Positions 45,169-54,782 are shown, counted from the first letter of the stretch. The stretch: DNA of 64,000 nucleotides from Martinezella tropici (GCF_008370325.1 NZ_VNIP01000001.1:248001-312000), one strand, 5' to 3'. The notes: generated by a model not told the origin, from the letters alone. Made by a program: numbers and translations.

Positions 45169-45195
45169 AGCCCGGCCCTCGTGCCGGGCTTTTTG
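45169..45195 (+). terminator. Intrinsic terminator of rpsT
   Basis: AGCCCGGC-CCTCGT-GCCGGGCT followed by TTTTT: a perfect 8-bp stem, 31 bases after the rpsT stop. Confidence 0.9.
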
Positions 45196-45341
45196 GATTC
45201 GGCCAAAAAATTGCCGTATTGCCAAAAATGACTGGCCGTTCATGTCACTGGCGTGACAGAAATATGCTTTTAAAAACAAAGGCTTACAGCAGGATATCTC
45301 AGCGCTGGGTGATCTGCATGACGCATTGCCGGCTCACAAGT

Positions 45342-45468
45342 GAGTCAAGGGATTTTTTATTTTTTTTGTTTTGAAAGCTGTGGGAATCGCATTTGTCGGG
45401 AATCTCTTTGATTCAACAGCGATTCTTTTTTGAAGGGCTTGTGACAGTCAAAAATGGCCTCCAGAGTC
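45342..45468. promoter_or_regulatory. Cluster of six GANTC (CcrM methylation) sites upstream of dnaA
   Basis: GANTC occurs at 45342, 45384, 45400, 45410, 45421 and 45464; four fall within 42 bases. One more lies at 45196. By chance one site is expected in about 256 bases. CcrM methylates this motif in alphaproteobacteria and links transcription to replication, so this cluster probably controls dnaA or the adjacent RNA. Confidence 0.65.
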
Positions 45469-45487
45469 AATGGCTGCCTCTTAATTT

Positions 45488-45496
45488 TGTGTAAAA
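45488..45496. promoter_or_regulatory. DnaA-box-like site upstream of dnaA
   Basis: TGTGTAAAA (inverse TTTTACACA) fits the relaxed consensus TTWTNCACA. It may mediate autoregulation. A single short site of this kind can occur by chance. Confidence 0.35.
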
Positions 45497-45499
45497 TTC

Positions 45500-45646
45500 A
45501 TCGTTGATATCTGCCCGCGATCCTGCCTAAATGCATTTCAACAAGGGGCGCGGATTTCACCTTAAACGGCTTCGGCAAACACCGTCATTCGCGGCGGCGT
45601 GGGTGGTTTTGTCTCTTGTGACGGAGCAGTTCAGCTCCGTTTTTTC
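45500..45646 (+). ncRNA. Candidate small RNA upstream of dnaA
   Basis: A perfect terminator (see 45621-45646) lies 362 bases before dnaA with no protein gene between it and the rpsT terminator, so something must be ended there. A weak promoter-like TAAAAT at 45492-45497 would give an RNA of roughly 140-150 bases. It could instead be an attenuator in the dnaA leader. The 5' end is a guess. Confidence 0.35.
45621..45646 (+). terminator. Intrinsic terminator in the dnaA leader region
   Basis: ACGGAGC-AGTTCA-GCTCCGT, a perfect 7-bp stem, followed by TTTTTC. It is on the plus strand between rpsT and dnaA. Confidence 0.75.
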
Positions 45647-46008
45647 AAACAGTTGACGAGTTAAAGCTGGAAGCGGCAACGCTTGCGGAACGAGGTAGCT
45701 TGTCTGTCCTTTGCAGCCGGAGTTAGTGGCGTGGCTGTGGGGAGGGGAGAAAAATTGACAACCATCGGGGCAACGGTCGGAATACGAGGGCCGATCGATG
45801 CCCCAGTTGCAGGGACACGGGTGAAGGCTGCTTTAAGAGCGGTTTTCGTCAGGTCTTTCTGTAACGCCCGTTGGCCGGGCATGGCTGATGAACCGGTATG
45901 CGGCGCGGCTTGGGACAACGGGCGCGATTGTCATGCTATGGCGAAGAACCTAGGGGCGGCGGTGCATTGCTCTCCCGCCCTATAAGAGACTGTGGAAGGC
46001 GGCATTAT

Positions 46009-47559
46009 ATGCAGATACATACGAGGACGACGGGTGCGTTGGAGAATGGGGACAATGCGCAGGCGTTCGGTGCGGTTTGCTTAGAAGCGGCGGGGGAAAA
46101 GGGCGACGTGGCGCAAAATAATGTGTTCGAGCGCGTCAGCGCGCGCTTGAAGGCCCAGGTCGGACCCGATGTCTACGCCAGCTGGTTCGCAAGGCTCAAG
46201 CTCCATTCGGTATCGAAGAGCGTCGTTCGTCTCACAGTTCCGACGACCTTTCTAAAGTCGTGGATCAACAATCGTTATCTCGATCTGATCACCAGCCTGT
46301 TCCAGGCTGAGGATGCCGAGATTTTGAAAGTCGAAATTCTGGTCCGCACCGCGACGCGGCAGGGCGTGAAGCCTTCCGTCGACGAGCAGCCCGCGATGCC
46401 GGATCAGGCGGCTGTGGCGCCGATCCGTCGTCCCGCCGCACAGCCGGCGGGCCATGCGGTGGCGCAGGCCGTGAATGCTGTCGCCGCCACGCGGCCCGCA
46501 ACGGCAGGCACGCCGCTGTTCGGCTCTCCGCTCGATTCCCGCTTCACCTTCGATACCTTCGTCGAAGGCAGCTCGAACCGCGTCGGCCTTGCCGCTGCAA
46601 AGACCATCGCCGAAGCCGGTACGGGCGCCGTGCGCTTCAATCCGCTCTTCGTCCATGCGACGGTCGGCCTCGGCAAGACGCATCTTCTGCAGGCGATCGC
46701 CAATGCCGCCGTGCAGAACCCGCGCGCCCTGCGCGTGGTCTATCTGACGGCGGAATATTTCATGTGGCGCTTCGCAACCGCGATCCGCGACAATGATGCG
46801 CTGACGCTGAAGGATTCGCTGCGCAACATCGACCTGCTCATCATCGACGACATGCAGTTCCTGCAGGGCAAGATGATCCAGCACGAATTCTGCCATCTGT
46901 TGAACATGCTGCTCGACAGCGCCAAGCAGGTCGTCGTTGCTGCCGATCGTGCCCCCTGGGAGCTGGAATCACTCGACCCGCGCGTGCGGTCGCGCCTGCA
47001 GGGCGGTGTGGCGATCGAAGTCGAGGCGCCGGACTATGAAATGCGCCTTGAGATCCTCAAGCGGCGCCTCGATGCTGCCCGTCAGGACGATCCGTCGCTG
47101 GAAATCCCGGCCGAGCTTCTCTCGCATGTCGCTCGCAACGTCACCGCCAGCGGCCGCGAGCTGGAAGGAGCCTTCAACCAGCTCATCTTCCGCCGCTCGT
47201 TCGAGCCGAACCTGACGGTCGAGCGCGTCGACGAACTGCTGGCACATCTGGTCGGCTCAGGTGAGCCGCGCCGTGTCCGCATCGAGGACATCCAGCGCAT
47301 CGTCGCGCGTCACTACAATGTCTCGCGCCAGGAGCTGGTTTCGAACCGCCGCACGCGCGTCATCGTCAAGCCGCGCCAGATCGCCATGTATCTGTCGAAG
47401 ACCCTGACGCCGCGTTCCTTCCCGGAAATCGGCCGACGTTTCGGCGGTCGCGATCATACGACCGTGCTGCACGCCGTCCGCAAGATCGAGGAACTGATCT
47501 CCGGCGACAGCAAGCTGTCGCACGAGATCGAGCTGCTGAAGCGCCTCATCAACGAGTAG
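46009..47559 (+). CDS. dnaA: Chromosomal replication initiator protein DnaA
   Basis: DnaA binds DnaA boxes at oriC and opens the duplex. The 516-residue protein has domain I ([20 protein letters not shown], about 39-58), a Pro/Ala-rich linker (about 115-170), the AAA+ domain with Walker [15 protein letters not shown] near 218-230, Walker [15 protein letters not shown], and domain IV ending [20 protein letters not shown]. The ATG at 46009 has GGAAGG about nine bases upstream; a frame extends upstream to 45898 but lacks family sequence. The long leader carries GANTC sites and a possible small RNA. Confidence 0.97.
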   Translation: MQIHTRTTGALENGDNAQAFGAVCLEAAGEKGDVAQNNVFERVSARLKAQVGPDVYASWFARLKLHSVSKSVVRLTVPTTFLKSWINNRYLDLITSLFQAEDAEILKVEILVRTATRQGVKPSVDEQPAMPDQAAVAPIRRPAAQPAGHAVAQAVNAVAATRPATAGTPLFGSPLDSRFTFDTFVEGSSNRVGLAAAKTIAEAGTGAVRFNPLFVHATVGLGKTHLLQAIANAAVQNPRALRVVYLTAEYFMWRFATAIRDNDALTLKDSLRNIDLLIIDDMQFLQGKMIQHEFCHLLNMLLDSAKQVVVAADRAPWELESLDPRVRSRLQGGVAIEVEAPDYEMRLEILKRRLDAARQDDPSLEIPAELLSHVARNVTASGRELEGAFNQLIFRRSFEPNLTVERVDELLAHLVGSGEPRRVRIEDIQRIVARHYNVSRQELVSNRRTRVIVKPRQIAMYLSKTLTPRSFPEIGRRFGGRDHTTVLHAVRKIEELISGDSKLSHEIELLKRLINE

Positions 47560-47589
47560 GCGCGCGGATAGCATTTACTCCGTGTTTCA

Positions 47590-47619
47590 CGGCCGGCCTA
47601 ACCGCCGGCCGTTTCTTTT
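47590..47619 (+). terminator. Intrinsic terminator of dnaA
   Basis: CGGCCGGC and GCCGGCCG form an 8-bp stem around CTAACC, followed by TTTCTTTT. It lies 30 bases after the dnaA stop. Confidence 0.8.
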
Positions 47620-47652
47620 ATGTGTCCGTGTCTCGGGCATCGTTTCCGCCGC

Positions 47653-47868
47653 ATGGGGCTGGCGCCGATCATTCCGGCGGCCGGCGCCACCAAGCTGATG
47701 CTGGTGACCTTCCTCATTCCCGTCAGTGCGATCCTGCTCGGCGCGCTCGTTCTCGGCGAGAGCCTGCAGCCGAAGCATTTCATCGGCATGGCCCTGATCG
47801 CGGCGGGTCTGGCGGCAATCGATGGACGCTTACTCACCCTCCCCTTGAGGGGGAGGGTCGGCACGTAA
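47653..47868 (+). pseudogene. C-terminal remnant of an EamA/DMT transporter
   Basis: An open frame encodes the last two membrane segments of an EamA transporter: GATKLMLVTFLIPVSAILLG, ALVLGESLQPKHFIGMALIA and AGLAAIDGRLL. The N-terminal three quarters of the gene are missing, since dnaA and its terminator lie directly upstream. The frame then runs into the palindromic repeat at 47832. It is a decayed transporter gene trapped between dnaA and the repeat. Confidence 0.7.
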
Positions 47869-47972
47869 GTGCCGGGGTGGGGTGATCCTGTTTGGAACTG
47901 AAGACTCAATTATGCCTTCAGCAATCACCCCCACCCGCCGCTTCGCGGCGACCTCCCCCTCAAGGGTGAGGT
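47832..47972. repeat. Large palindromic intergenic repeat between dnaA and hemW
   Basis: CTCACCCTCCCCTTGAGGGG at the left is mirrored by CCCCTCAAGGGTGAGGTGAT at the right, enclosing GGGTGGGGTGATC / GATCACCCCCACCC arms (imperfect) and a CGCCGCTTCGCGGCG hairpin. A 140-base element of this design is widespread between rhizobial genes, to my recollection. It lies between convergent dnaA and hemW and could act as a terminator for both. Confidence 0.8.
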
Positions 47973-47974
47973 GA

Positions 47975-49177
47975 TTAACAAGCGAGATCGGCGACCACAG
48001 AATCGAGAACCAGCATCCCTGCCGGCGTACAGCGCAGGCGGGAATTGCCGATCCGCTCTATGAAACCGTGTTCCAGTAAAAAGGCTTCGCGCTGCGGATC
48101 GGGGTCGCGGCCGGAAAGCTGCTGCCAGCGGGCGAGATCGACGCCTTCCCGCAGCCGCAGGCCCATCAGCAGCAATTCGTCGGCCTGTTCGTCGAACCCG
48201 AGCATTTCCTGGTCGACCATGCCGTGGCCATCGCGCTCGACCATCTCGAGCCAGCTTTCCGGCTTTCGCTCGGTCGCCGTCGCAAGCTTCTGCGGGCCTC
48301 TGGTCAGGCGGCCATGCGCGCCGGGGCCGATCCCGGCATAGTCACCATAGCGCCAATAGGTGAGGTTGTGCCGGCTCTCGGCGCCGGGACGCGCGTGATT
48401 GGAAACCTCGTAGGCCGGCATGCCCTCGCGCTCGGTAATCTCCTGCGTCGCTTCATAAAGCAGTGCGGATTGATCGCCGTCCGGCACGATCAATTTGCCG
48501 GCCTTGTGCAGACCGTAGAAGGGCGTGCCTTCCTCGATCGTCAGCTGATAGAGCGAGAGATGATCGACCGCATAGGAGATAGCCTCCTTCAACTCGCGCT
48601 CCCACTCCTCGATAGTCTGGTTCGGGCGGGCATAGATGAGGTCGAAGGACATGCGCGGGAAGATCTCGCGCGCCAGCCTAATCGCCTTCAGCGCATCCTT
48701 GACATTGTGCAGACGTCCGAGGAATTTCAGGTCACGGTCGTTCAGCGCCTGCACGCCCATCGATACGCGATTGACGCCGGCGGCGCGATAGCCGCGAAAG
48801 CGCTCCGCCTCGACGCTCGACGGATTGGCCTCCATGGTGATCTCGATGCCGTCGGGCACATGCCAGGCCTTGGCGATGCCGTCCAGGATCGTGGCGACGG
48901 TTTCGGGCTTCATCAGCGAAGGCGTGCCGCCGCCGAGGAAGACGCTGGTGACCGTCTTCGGCCCGCTGATCATCCGCATCGTCGCCATTTCTTTCAGGAA
49001 GGCGGCAGCAAAGCGCTCCTGATCGATCGGTTGATGGCGGACATGGCTGTTGAAATCGCAGTAAGGACACTTGGCTGCACAAAAAGGCCAATGCACATAG
49101 ACGCCGAAACCGGGTTCACCGGTATCGGGCAGCAATTGCGCCCCGCGCATCAGGTCCTGTGTGTCCACGATTTCCAC
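47975..49177 (-). CDS. hemW: Radical SAM heme chaperone HemW
   Basis: HemW is a radical-SAM protein that delivers heme; it is often misnamed oxygen-independent coproporphyrinogen oxidase. The 400-residue protein has VYVHWPFCAAKCPYCDFNSH (the CxxxCxxC iron-sulfur site), VFLGGGTPSLMKPETVATIL, EITMEANPSSVEAERFRGYR and GVNRVSMGVQALND. The start is a GTG at 49177, ten bases after the rdgB stop; an ATG at 49150 with AGGA upstream is the alternative. It is downstream of rph and rdgB on the same strand. Confidence 0.93.
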   Translation of the reverse strand: MEIVDTQDLMRGAQLLPDTGEPGFGVYVHWPFCAAKCPYCDFNSHVRHQPIDQERFAAAFLKEMATMRMISGPKTVTSVFLGGGTPSLMKPETVATILDGIAKAWHVPDGIEITMEANPSSVEAERFRGYRAAGVNRVSMGVQALNDRDLKFLGRLHNVKDALKAIRLAREIFPRMSFDLIYARPNQTIEEWERELKEAISYAVDHLSLYQLTIEEGTPFYGLHKAGKLIVPDGDQSALLYEATQEITEREGMPAYEVSNHARPGAESRHNLTYWRYGDYAGIGPGAHGRLTRGPQKLATATERKPESWLEMVERDGHGMVDQEMLGFDEQADELLLMGLRLREGVDLARWQQLSGRDPDPQREAFLLEHGFIERIGNSRLRCTPAGMLVLDSVVADLAC

Positions 49178-49186
49178 GGGGTTAGC

Positions 49187-49831
49187 TTACGCCTCCAGGC
49201 AAGTTTCGACAAAGGTCTTGAAGGCGCGGGCGCGATGCGACAGTGCGTGTTGATCGCCGTGCTTCCAGCCATGCTTCTGGTCGCCGCTCATCTCGCCGAA
49301 TGTGGTCCCGTATCCCCGCGGCTGGAAGATCGGATCATAGCCGAAGCCTTGGGTGCCACGCGGCGGCCAGACGACGGTGCCTTCGACTTCGCCGCGGAAA
49401 AGCTCGGTGTGTCCGTCCGGCCAGGCAAGGCAAAGTACGCTGACGAAGCGCGCCGTGCGGTTCTCCGGCGAGGTCGCGCCAGCCTTTTCCAGAGCGGTCT
49501 CGACCTTCTGCATCGCCATGGCGAAGTCGCGCGTGCCGTCGGGCCTTTCCGCCCAGTTGGCCGTATAGACGCCGGGATCGCCGCCAAGCGCATCGATGAC
49601 CAAGCCGGAATCGTCCGAGAGTGCCGGCAGACCGGAAGCGTGCGCGGAGGCGAGCGCCTTGATCGTCGCATTTTCCTCGAAGGTCGTGCCCGTCTCGTCC
49701 GGTTCGATGAAATTGAGATCGGCGGCAGACTTGGCGGTAAAGCCGAGCGGGCCGATGAGATCACGAATTTCCTGGATCTTCCCGGCATTGTGGCTGGCGA
49801 CGACGATGGTCTTGGTTTCGAGCTTGCGCAT
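49187..49831 (-). CDS. rdgB: XTP/dITP (non-canonical purine NTP) pyrophosphatase
   Basis: RdgB hydrolyses ITP, dITP and XTP so that deaminated purines stay out of nucleic acids. The 214-residue HAM1-type protein shows [60 protein letters not shown] and [24 protein letters not shown] seven bases upstream places the start at 49831. It follows the VOC gene by eleven bases and precedes hemW by nine. Confidence 0.96.
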   Translation of the reverse strand: MRKLETKTIVVASHNAGKIQEIRDLIGPLGFTAKSAADLNFIEPDETGTTFEENATIKALASAHASGLPALSDDSGLVIDALGGDPGVYTANWAERPDGTRDFAMAMQKVETALEKAGATSPENRTARFVSVLCLAWPDGHTELFRGEVEGTVVWPPRGTQGFGYDPIFQPRGYGTTFGEMSGDQKHGWKHGDQHALSHRARAFKTFVETCLEA

Positions 49832-49842
49832 GTGCTGTCCTG

Positions 49843-50259
49843 TCATAGGCCCCAGATGCGGGGTTCGGCGCATTCCAGGCTGTTGCCGGCCGGATCGCGG
49901 AAATAAATCGAACGGCCGCCGTTCGGCCAGTGAAAATCGGCTTCGATATCGATACCGGCAGCTTTCAGCTTTCGCGCCATGGCCTCGATCTCGTCGTTGT
50001 CGATGCGGAAGCACACGTGACCATGCCCCTTCGTGCCATGCGGCGGCACGGGCAGGGCGCCGGGTTCGTGTGGCTTGACCGTCTCTTCGCTATTGAAGAT
50101 GAGCAACACGCCCGGCCCGCAGCGATAGAAAACATGGCGATTGCCGCCGCGCGATATCTTCTGCAGCCCGAGAATACCGCCATAAAAGGCCTCGGTCGCA
50201 TCGAGATCGTCCGCATAAAGTGCGGTTTCAAGGACGCCTGCGAGGGCCGGGTCAGCCAT
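49843..50259 (-). CDS. VOC family protein (glyoxalase fold)
   Basis: A 138-residue vicinal-oxygen-chelate protein: [60 protein letters not shown] and [20 protein letters not shown]. The function is unknown. It is inserted between rph and rdgB, which are adjacent in many genomes, and is in the same direction as both. A start at 50259 gives a full-length domain. Confidence 0.85.
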   Translation of the reverse strand: MADPALAGVLETALYADDLDATEAFYGGILGLQKISRGGNRHVFYRCGPGVLLIFNSEETVKPHEPGALPVPPHGTKGHGHVCFRIDNDEIEAMARKLKAAGIDIEADFHWPNGGRSIYFRDPAGNSLECAEPRIWGL

Positions 50260-50271
50260 TCCAGAATATCC

Positions 50272-50988
50272 TCAGGCGATGGCCTGCTTCTGCAGTTCCA
50301 CCAGTTCGGCAATGCCGGTCTTGGCAAGGTGCATCAGCGTGGCGAATTCCTCTTCGCTGAAGGGCGCGCCTTCAGCCGTTCCCTGGATCTCGACGATGCC
50401 GCCCTTGCCCGTCATGACGAAATTGGCGTCGGTTTCGGCCGAGGAATCCTCAAGATAGTCGAGATCGATGACGGGCTGACCGGCGAATATGCCGCAGGAG
50501 ATGGCGGCGATGTGGTCCTTCAGCACGCGCTCGACCTTCACCATGTTGCGGCTTTCCATCCACTTCAGGCAGTCGTAAAGCGCGATCCAGCCGCCGGTGA
50601 TCGAGGCCGTGCGCGTGCCGCCATCCGCCTGGATGACGTCGCAATCGACGGTGATCTGGCGCTCGCCGAGTTCCTTGAGGTCGACGACGGCGCGCAGCGA
50701 CCGGCCGATGAGGCGCTGGATTTCCTGCGTGCGGCCGCCCTGCTTGCCGGCAGCGGCTTCGCGCTTCATGCGCTCGCCGGTCGCGCGCGGCAGCATGCCG
50801 TATTCGGCCGTGACCCAGCCCTTGCCGCTGTTGCGCAGCCATGGCGGCGTCTTCTCCTCCAGGCTCGCCGTGCAGAGCACATGCGTATCGCCGAATTTCA
50901 CCAGGCAGGAGCCTTCCGCATGCTTGGAAAAATTGCGCTCGAACGATACCTTGCGCATCTGGTCGGTTTTTCTGCCTGAAGGCCGCAT
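50272..50988 (-). CDS. rph: Ribonuclease PH
   Basis: RNase PH trims the 3' end of tRNA precursors using phosphate. The 238-residue enzyme has [60 protein letters not shown] phosphate-binding sequence (here [20 protein letters not shown]) and [26 protein letters not shown] precedes the ATG. It is divergent from hrcA. Confidence 0.97.
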   Translation of the reverse strand: MRPSGRKTDQMRKVSFERNFSKHAEGSCLVKFGDTHVLCTASLEEKTPPWLRNSGKGWVTAEYGMLPRATGERMKREAAAGKQGGRTQEIQRLIGRSLRAVVDLKELGERQITVDCDVIQADGGTRTASITGGWIALYDCLKWMESRNMVKVERVLKDHIAAISCGIFAGQPVIDLDYLEDSSAETDANFVMTGKGGIVEIQGTAEGAPFSEEEFATLMHLAKTGIAELVELQKQAIA

Positions 50989-51159
50989 TCCACTCTCCTG
51001 AATGTTCGTTGACCGCTTCTACGACCCACAGGGCGCTTTTGCAAAGGAAAAGCAGGTTGCGAGACCTGTCCGCGCCTCCAGCGGCATTTTCCCTTTTGCC
51101 ATTGCTAACCGAATGATTATATTTTGCCTAAGGCTCAACGGAATGGATCTCACAGCGAA

Positions 51160-52248
51160 ATGGTATTCACGACATCGTCGGTCTCGGATGTCATTGCCGC
51201 ACTGGACGAACGCTCCAAGGAAATCTTCCGTCGCATCGTCGAAGGCTATCTGGAAAATGGCGAACCCCTTGGTTCGCGCAATCTCTCGCGCTTGTTACCC
51301 ATGTCCTTGTCGCCGGCCTCGGTGCGCAATGTCATGAGCGATCTGGAGGAGCTCGGGCTCATCTATTCGCCGCATGTCAGCGCGGGACGGTTGCCGACGC
51401 AGGTGGGCCTGCGCTTCTTCGTCGATGCCTTCATGCAGGTCGGCGATCTCTCCGCCGAGGATCGAGCCAATATCGACCGGCAGGTGCGCGGCAGCAATCG
51501 CGATCAGCCGATGGAATCGATCATGTCGGAGGCAAGCCGGGTGCTGTCGGGCGTTTCGCGCGGCGCCGGTCTCGTGATCACCTCCAAGAGCGACCCGGTG
51601 CTGAAGCACGTGGAATTCATTCGCCTGGAGCCCACCAAGGCGCTTGCCGTGCTCGTCGGGGATCACGATCAGGTCGAAAACCGCATCATCGAACTGCCTG
51701 CCGGCACGACGTCGTCACAGCTGACGGAAGCCGCCAACTTCCTCAACGCCCATATGACCGGCCAGACGCTGCCGGAACTGCGCCGGCAATTGCAGAGCCT
51801 CAAGCAGAGCGTTCGCCAGGAACTGGACAGTCTGTCTCACCAGCTGGTCGAGCGCGGCATTGCCGTCTGGTCGGGCGGCGATGACGACGGCAAGCCGACG
51901 CAGCTGATCGTGCGCGGTCACTCCAATCTGCTCGCCGAGATCGGCGGTGCCGAGGATCTGGATCGCCTGCGCCTTCTTTTCGACGATCTCGAAAAGAAGG
52001 ACAGCCTAATCGAGATCCTCAATCTCGCCGAAAGCGGGCCGGGCGTGCGCATCTTCATCGGTTCGGAAAACAAGCTTTTCTCGCTGTCCGGTTCCTCGCT
52101 GATCGTCGCGCCCTATCGCGACGACGACGATCGTATCGTCGGCGCGGTCGGCGTCATCGGCCCGACGCGGCTGAACTATGCCCGCATCGTGCCCATGGTC
52201 GATTATACGGCGCAGCTGATTTCCCGGCTGACCCGGGCGGGGATTTGA
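51160..52248 (+). CDS. hrcA: Heat-inducible transcription repressor HrcA
   Basis: HrcA represses groESL and dnaK-type genes through the CIRCE element. The 362-residue protein has the N-terminal winged HTH ([40 protein letters not shown] and [20 protein letters not shown]) and a C-terminal regulatory domain with [20 protein letters not shown] and [20 protein letters not shown]. The ATG at 51160 fits the family N-terminus (MVFTTSS); an upstream in-frame TTG is not used. No CIRCE was found here. grpE follows after an inserted gene. Confidence 0.95.
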   Translation: MVFTTSSVSDVIAALDERSKEIFRRIVEGYLENGEPLGSRNLSRLLPMSLSPASVRNVMSDLEELGLIYSPHVSAGRLPTQVGLRFFVDAFMQVGDLSAEDRANIDRQVRGSNRDQPMESIMSEASRVLSGVSRGAGLVITSKSDPVLKHVEFIRLEPTKALAVLVGDHDQVENRIIELPAGTTSSQLTEAANFLNAHMTGQTLPELRRQLQSLKQSVRQELDSLSHQLVERGIAVWSGGDDDGKPTQLIVRGHSNLLAEIGGAEDLDRLRLLFDDLEKKDSLIEILNLAESGPGVRIFIGSENKLFSLSGSSLIVAPYRDDDDRIVGAVGVIGPTRLNYARIVPMVDYTAQLISRLTRAGI

Positions 52249-52271
52249 CGAGACGGATCTGACGGCGACGG

Positions 52272-52706
52272 TCAATCGGGAAGCAGCATCCCAGATCCGC
52301 CCATCTCAGCCGGAAGGTCCTTCTGCTTCGGCAGCCCGTCGCTCAGGTGCAGCACCGTCGTTTCATAGTTGACGTGCAGCGCCGGCTGGAAATCGAGGCC
52401 GGGCAGGACGGCGGCGTAGACATCGGTCACGCCCCAGGGCGGATGCTCGGTCAAAAGATGACCGCCGCAGACCGTGCACCACTTGCGCACGCTCGTCTCG
52501 GTTTTCTGGTAGCTGCCGATCTTGTCCGCACCTCTGGTGACGTGAACCGCTTGCGGCGGCCAGAGCGAAAAGGCGTTGACCGGGCCTGCCGACCATTCGC
52601 GGCAGGAGTCGCAATGACAGTAGCCCATTGCCATTGGTTCGCCGTCGACTGCAATTTCCACTGCCCCACAGAAACACTTGCCTGAAAGGGATTTGCCATT
52701 AGACAT
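52272..52706 (-). CDS. GFA/CENP-V family protein (second copy)
   Basis: A 144-residue zinc-binding protein of the GFA family: [40 protein letters not shown] and [20 protein letters not shown], with the cysteine spacing of the family. GGTGAGATC upstream supports a start at 52706. It lies antisense in the gap between hrcA and grpE, which are neighbours in most genomes. It is not a close copy of the GFA gene at 31468-31881. Confidence 0.85.
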   Translation of the reverse strand: MSNGKSLSGKCFCGAVEIAVDGEPMAMGYCHCDSCREWSAGPVNAFSLWPPQAVHVTRGADKIGSYQKTETSVRKWCTVCGGHLLTEHPPWGVTDVYAAVLPGLDFQPALHVNYETTVLHLSDGLPKQKDLPAEMGGSGMLLPD

Positions 52707-52921
52707 TGATCTCACCCCACGCTGTGCTGAGATGCATGTCAGCATACCACCGGGGAGGAGAGCTGAACAGTCGACGTCTCGAACGGTATTCAAGAGCGGG
52801 GAGGCATATTGCTGCCGCCGCAAAGCCGCGAATTGGCTGTTCTTCTCGACAAAGGCTTGATTTTTTCCGGGCAAACCTCGATATCGGGCACATCCAAAGA
52901 CCAAGCAATTCGGAGACCGTC

Positions 52922-53563
52922 ATGACCGACGAAACAACAAAAAACGGACCTGACGCTACGGCGGCCGACACATCAGCGGATTTCGCGCAGGACGCGGCGG
53001 AAACCGTTGATACGGCCGAGCCGTCCCAACCGGATCCGGTTGAGCTGCTGAAGGCCGAGAACGGCGAACTGCGTGATCGCTACCTGCGCCTCGCTGCGGA
53101 GATGGACAACCTCCGTCGCCGCACCGAGCGCGATGTGAAGGATGCAAAGTCCTATTCCGTGGCAAGCTTTGCCCGCGACATGCTCTCGGTGGCGGACAAT
53201 CTGCGCCGTACGCTGGATGCCATCCCGGCTGAAGCGCGCGCCGGCGGTGATGCCGGCCTGCAGACGCTGATCGAAGGCGTCGAGATGACCGAGCGCTCCA
53301 TGCTCTCCGCTCTTGAGCGCCACGGCGTGCGCCAGCTGGAGCCGGTCGGACAGAAGTTCGATCCCAATTTCCATCAGGCCATGTTCGAAGTGCCCAATCC
53401 CGAGGTGCCGAACAACACGGTCGTCCAGGTCGTGCAGGCCGGTTTCGCCATCGGCGACCGCGTTTTGCGTCCGGCCATGGTCGGCGTCGCCAAGGGTGGC
53501 CCGAAGATCGTCGAGAACGCCGATCAGGGCGCCAATAGCCCGCTGGATGAAAAAGACGCCTGA
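52922..53563 (+). CDS. grpE: Nucleotide exchange factor GrpE
   Basis: GrpE speeds ADP release from DnaK. The 213-residue protein has an acidic N-terminal tail (about 1-38), a long coiled-coil helix ([20 protein letters not shown] followed by [11 protein letters not shown]), and the C-terminal beta domain [20 protein letters not shown] and [20 protein letters not shown]. The start at 52922 is chosen by the conserved N-terminal MTDETTK. A strong terminator follows. Confidence 0.96.
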   Translation: MTDETTKNGPDATAADTSADFAQDAAETVDTAEPSQPDPVELLKAENGELRDRYLRLAAEMDNLRRRTERDVKDAKSYSVASFARDMLSVADNLRRTLDAIPAEARAGGDAGLQTLIEGVEMTERSMLSALERHGVRQLEPVGQKFDPNFHQAMFEVPNPEVPNNTVVQVVQAGFAIGDRVLRPAMVGVAKGGPKIVENADQGANSPLDEKDA

Positions 53564-53588
53564 TCTTTCAGAGCGATAGCGAAAAAGA

Positions 53589-53627
53589 CAGAGCCGGATG
53601 ATCTGTGATCATCCGGCTCTTATTTTT
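53589..53627 (+). terminator. Intrinsic terminator of grpE
   Basis: AGAGCCGGATGAT and ATCATCCGGCTCT form a 13-bp stem around CTGTG, followed by TATTTTT. It lies 26 bases after the grpE stop and also serves convergent ptsN on the other strand. Confidence 0.9.
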
Positions 53628-53653
53628 GCCTCGGTCCGATGCGACGCAGGTCG

Positions 53654-54118
53654 TCACGCGGCGTTGGATGCCTGTTCCTCGTTGAGGAAAGCGTAGATAG
53701 CGGAGGCGGAATCGGTGGCGCGGAGCTTCGCGACGAGATCCTGGTCCCGCAGAACGCGGGCGATGCGCGAGAGCGCCTTCAGGTGGTCTGCACCCGCGCC
53801 TTCCGGCGCAAGCAGCAAAAAGACGAGATCGACGGGCTGATCGTCCAGGGCTTCAAAATCGACAGGCGCTTCGAGGCGCGCGAAAATGCCGGCGATGGAC
53901 CTGATGCTGGCAAGCTTGCCATGGGGAATGGCAATGCCGTTGCCGACGCCGGTCGAGCCGAGGCGCTCACGCTGCAATACGACATCGAAGATTTCTCGCT
54001 CCGGCAATCCGGTCAGTTTGGAGGCTTTGGCGGCCAACTCCTGAAGCAGTTGTTTTTTGGAATTTGCCTTCAAGGCGGGGATGATCGCATCTTGCTGTAG
54101 CAAATCTGCCAATGCCAT
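53654..54118 (-). CDS. ptsN: Nitrogen phosphotransferase system EIIA-Ntr
   Basis: PtsN is the EIIA component of the nitrogen-related PTS; it is phosphorylated on His and regulates potassium, nitrogen and carbon functions. The 154-residue protein has LQELAAKASKLTGLPEREIF, the active-site His in GNGIAIPHGKLASIRSIAGI, and VDLVFLLLAPEGAGADHLKA. It is the last gene of rpoN-hpf-ptsN and is convergent with grpE. Confidence 0.95.
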   Translation of the reverse strand: MALADLLQQDAIIPALKANSKKQLLQELAAKASKLTGLPEREIFDVVLQRERLGSTGVGNGIAIPHGKLASIRSIAGIFARLEAPVDFEALDDQPVDLVFLLLAPEGAGADHLKALSRIARVLRDQDLVAKLRATDSASAIYAFLNEEQASNAA

Positions 54119-54206
54119 TCTCTTTATCCTTCGTGTCGCCGAGAACCGATGACGGGCAAGCGGCGGCCAGCTGCGATGATGCGCAGCCGCCGCTTATCTT
54201 CTATTC

Positions 54207-54782
54207 TCAGCCTTTGATATTGGCCGCGTCGATCCAGCCAATGTTACCGTCCTGACGGCGGTAGACGATATTCAAGTGTTCGTTGCCGGGGCTGCGGAAG
54301 AGCAGCAGCGGTTCGTCGGTCATGTCGAGTGCCATCACGGCAGTCGCCACCGACATGGTCTTCAATTGTTTCGTGCTTTCGGCGACGATCGCCGGTGCGA
54401 AATCGGCGGGAATTTCCTCGTCGTCATCCGGCACGCTGTCCATCACGGTATAGGCGACCTCGGCCTGCCCGTTCACATGATTGCCTGCCTGATGGTCCTT
54501 GAGTTTGCGCTTGTAGCGGCGCAGGCGTTTCTCGATGCGCTCGGACGCGGCGTCGAAAGCAAGCTGCGGGTCCATGGCTTCCCCGGCGGCATGCAGTACC
54601 ACGCCGCTGTCGAGATGAAGCTTGCAATCGGCCGCAAAGCGCGAGCTGGACTTCTGAACAATTACCTGACCCGAATACCCCCCGTCGAAGTATTTCGTCA
54701 CGGCCATACCGATCTGGTCTTCAATCCGTTGGCGGAAGGAATCACCAATTTCCATATGTTTACCGGAGACACGCACACTCAT
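54207..54782 (-). CDS. hpf: Long-form ribosome hibernation promoting factor
   Basis: Hpf binds the 30S decoding region and dimerises ribosomes to idle 100S particles. The 191-residue length marks the long form: an N-terminal domain (VRVSGKHMEIGDSFRQRIED, KYFDGGYSGQVIVQKSSSRF) and a C-terminal dimerisation tail (VKTKQF-like; here ESTKQLKTMSVATAVMALDM and FLFRSPGNEHLNIVYRR-type ending). It lies between rpoN and ptsN, as in most proteobacteria. AAGGGAA precedes the ATG. Confidence 0.95.
   Translation of the reverse strand: MSVRVSGKHMEIGDSFRQRIEDQIGMAVTKYFDGGYSGQVIVQKSSSRFAADCKLHLDSGVVLHAAGEAMDPQLAFDAASERIEKRLRRYKRKLKDHQAGNHVNGQAEVAYTVMDSVPDDDEEIPADFAPAIVAESTKQLKTMSVATAVMALDMTDEPLLLFRSPGNEHLNIVYRRQDGNIGWIDAANIKG

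Larger units (their letters stand above)
45196..46008. other. Long rpsT-dnaA intergenic region
   Basis: 813 bases with no recognised protein gene. It holds an AT-rich block (45350-45375), a cluster of GANTC sites (45342-45468), a DnaA-box-like site (45488-45496), a possible small RNA ending in a terminator (45621-45646) and a TTGACA hexamer at 45755. Frames within it have no conserved features. Because rhizobial oriC is elsewhere in known genomes, this is read as dnaA regulatory sequence, not an origin. Confidence 0.6.

Noticed and set aside
45196..46008. Chromosome origin oriC at the dnaA upstream region
   Set aside because: Only one weak DnaA-box-like site was found, and rhizobial origins are usually elsewhere.
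48224..49906. A 560-codon plus-strand frame over hemW and rdgB
   Set aside because: Both minus-strand genes have full family motifs; the opposite frame is a by-product of high GC.
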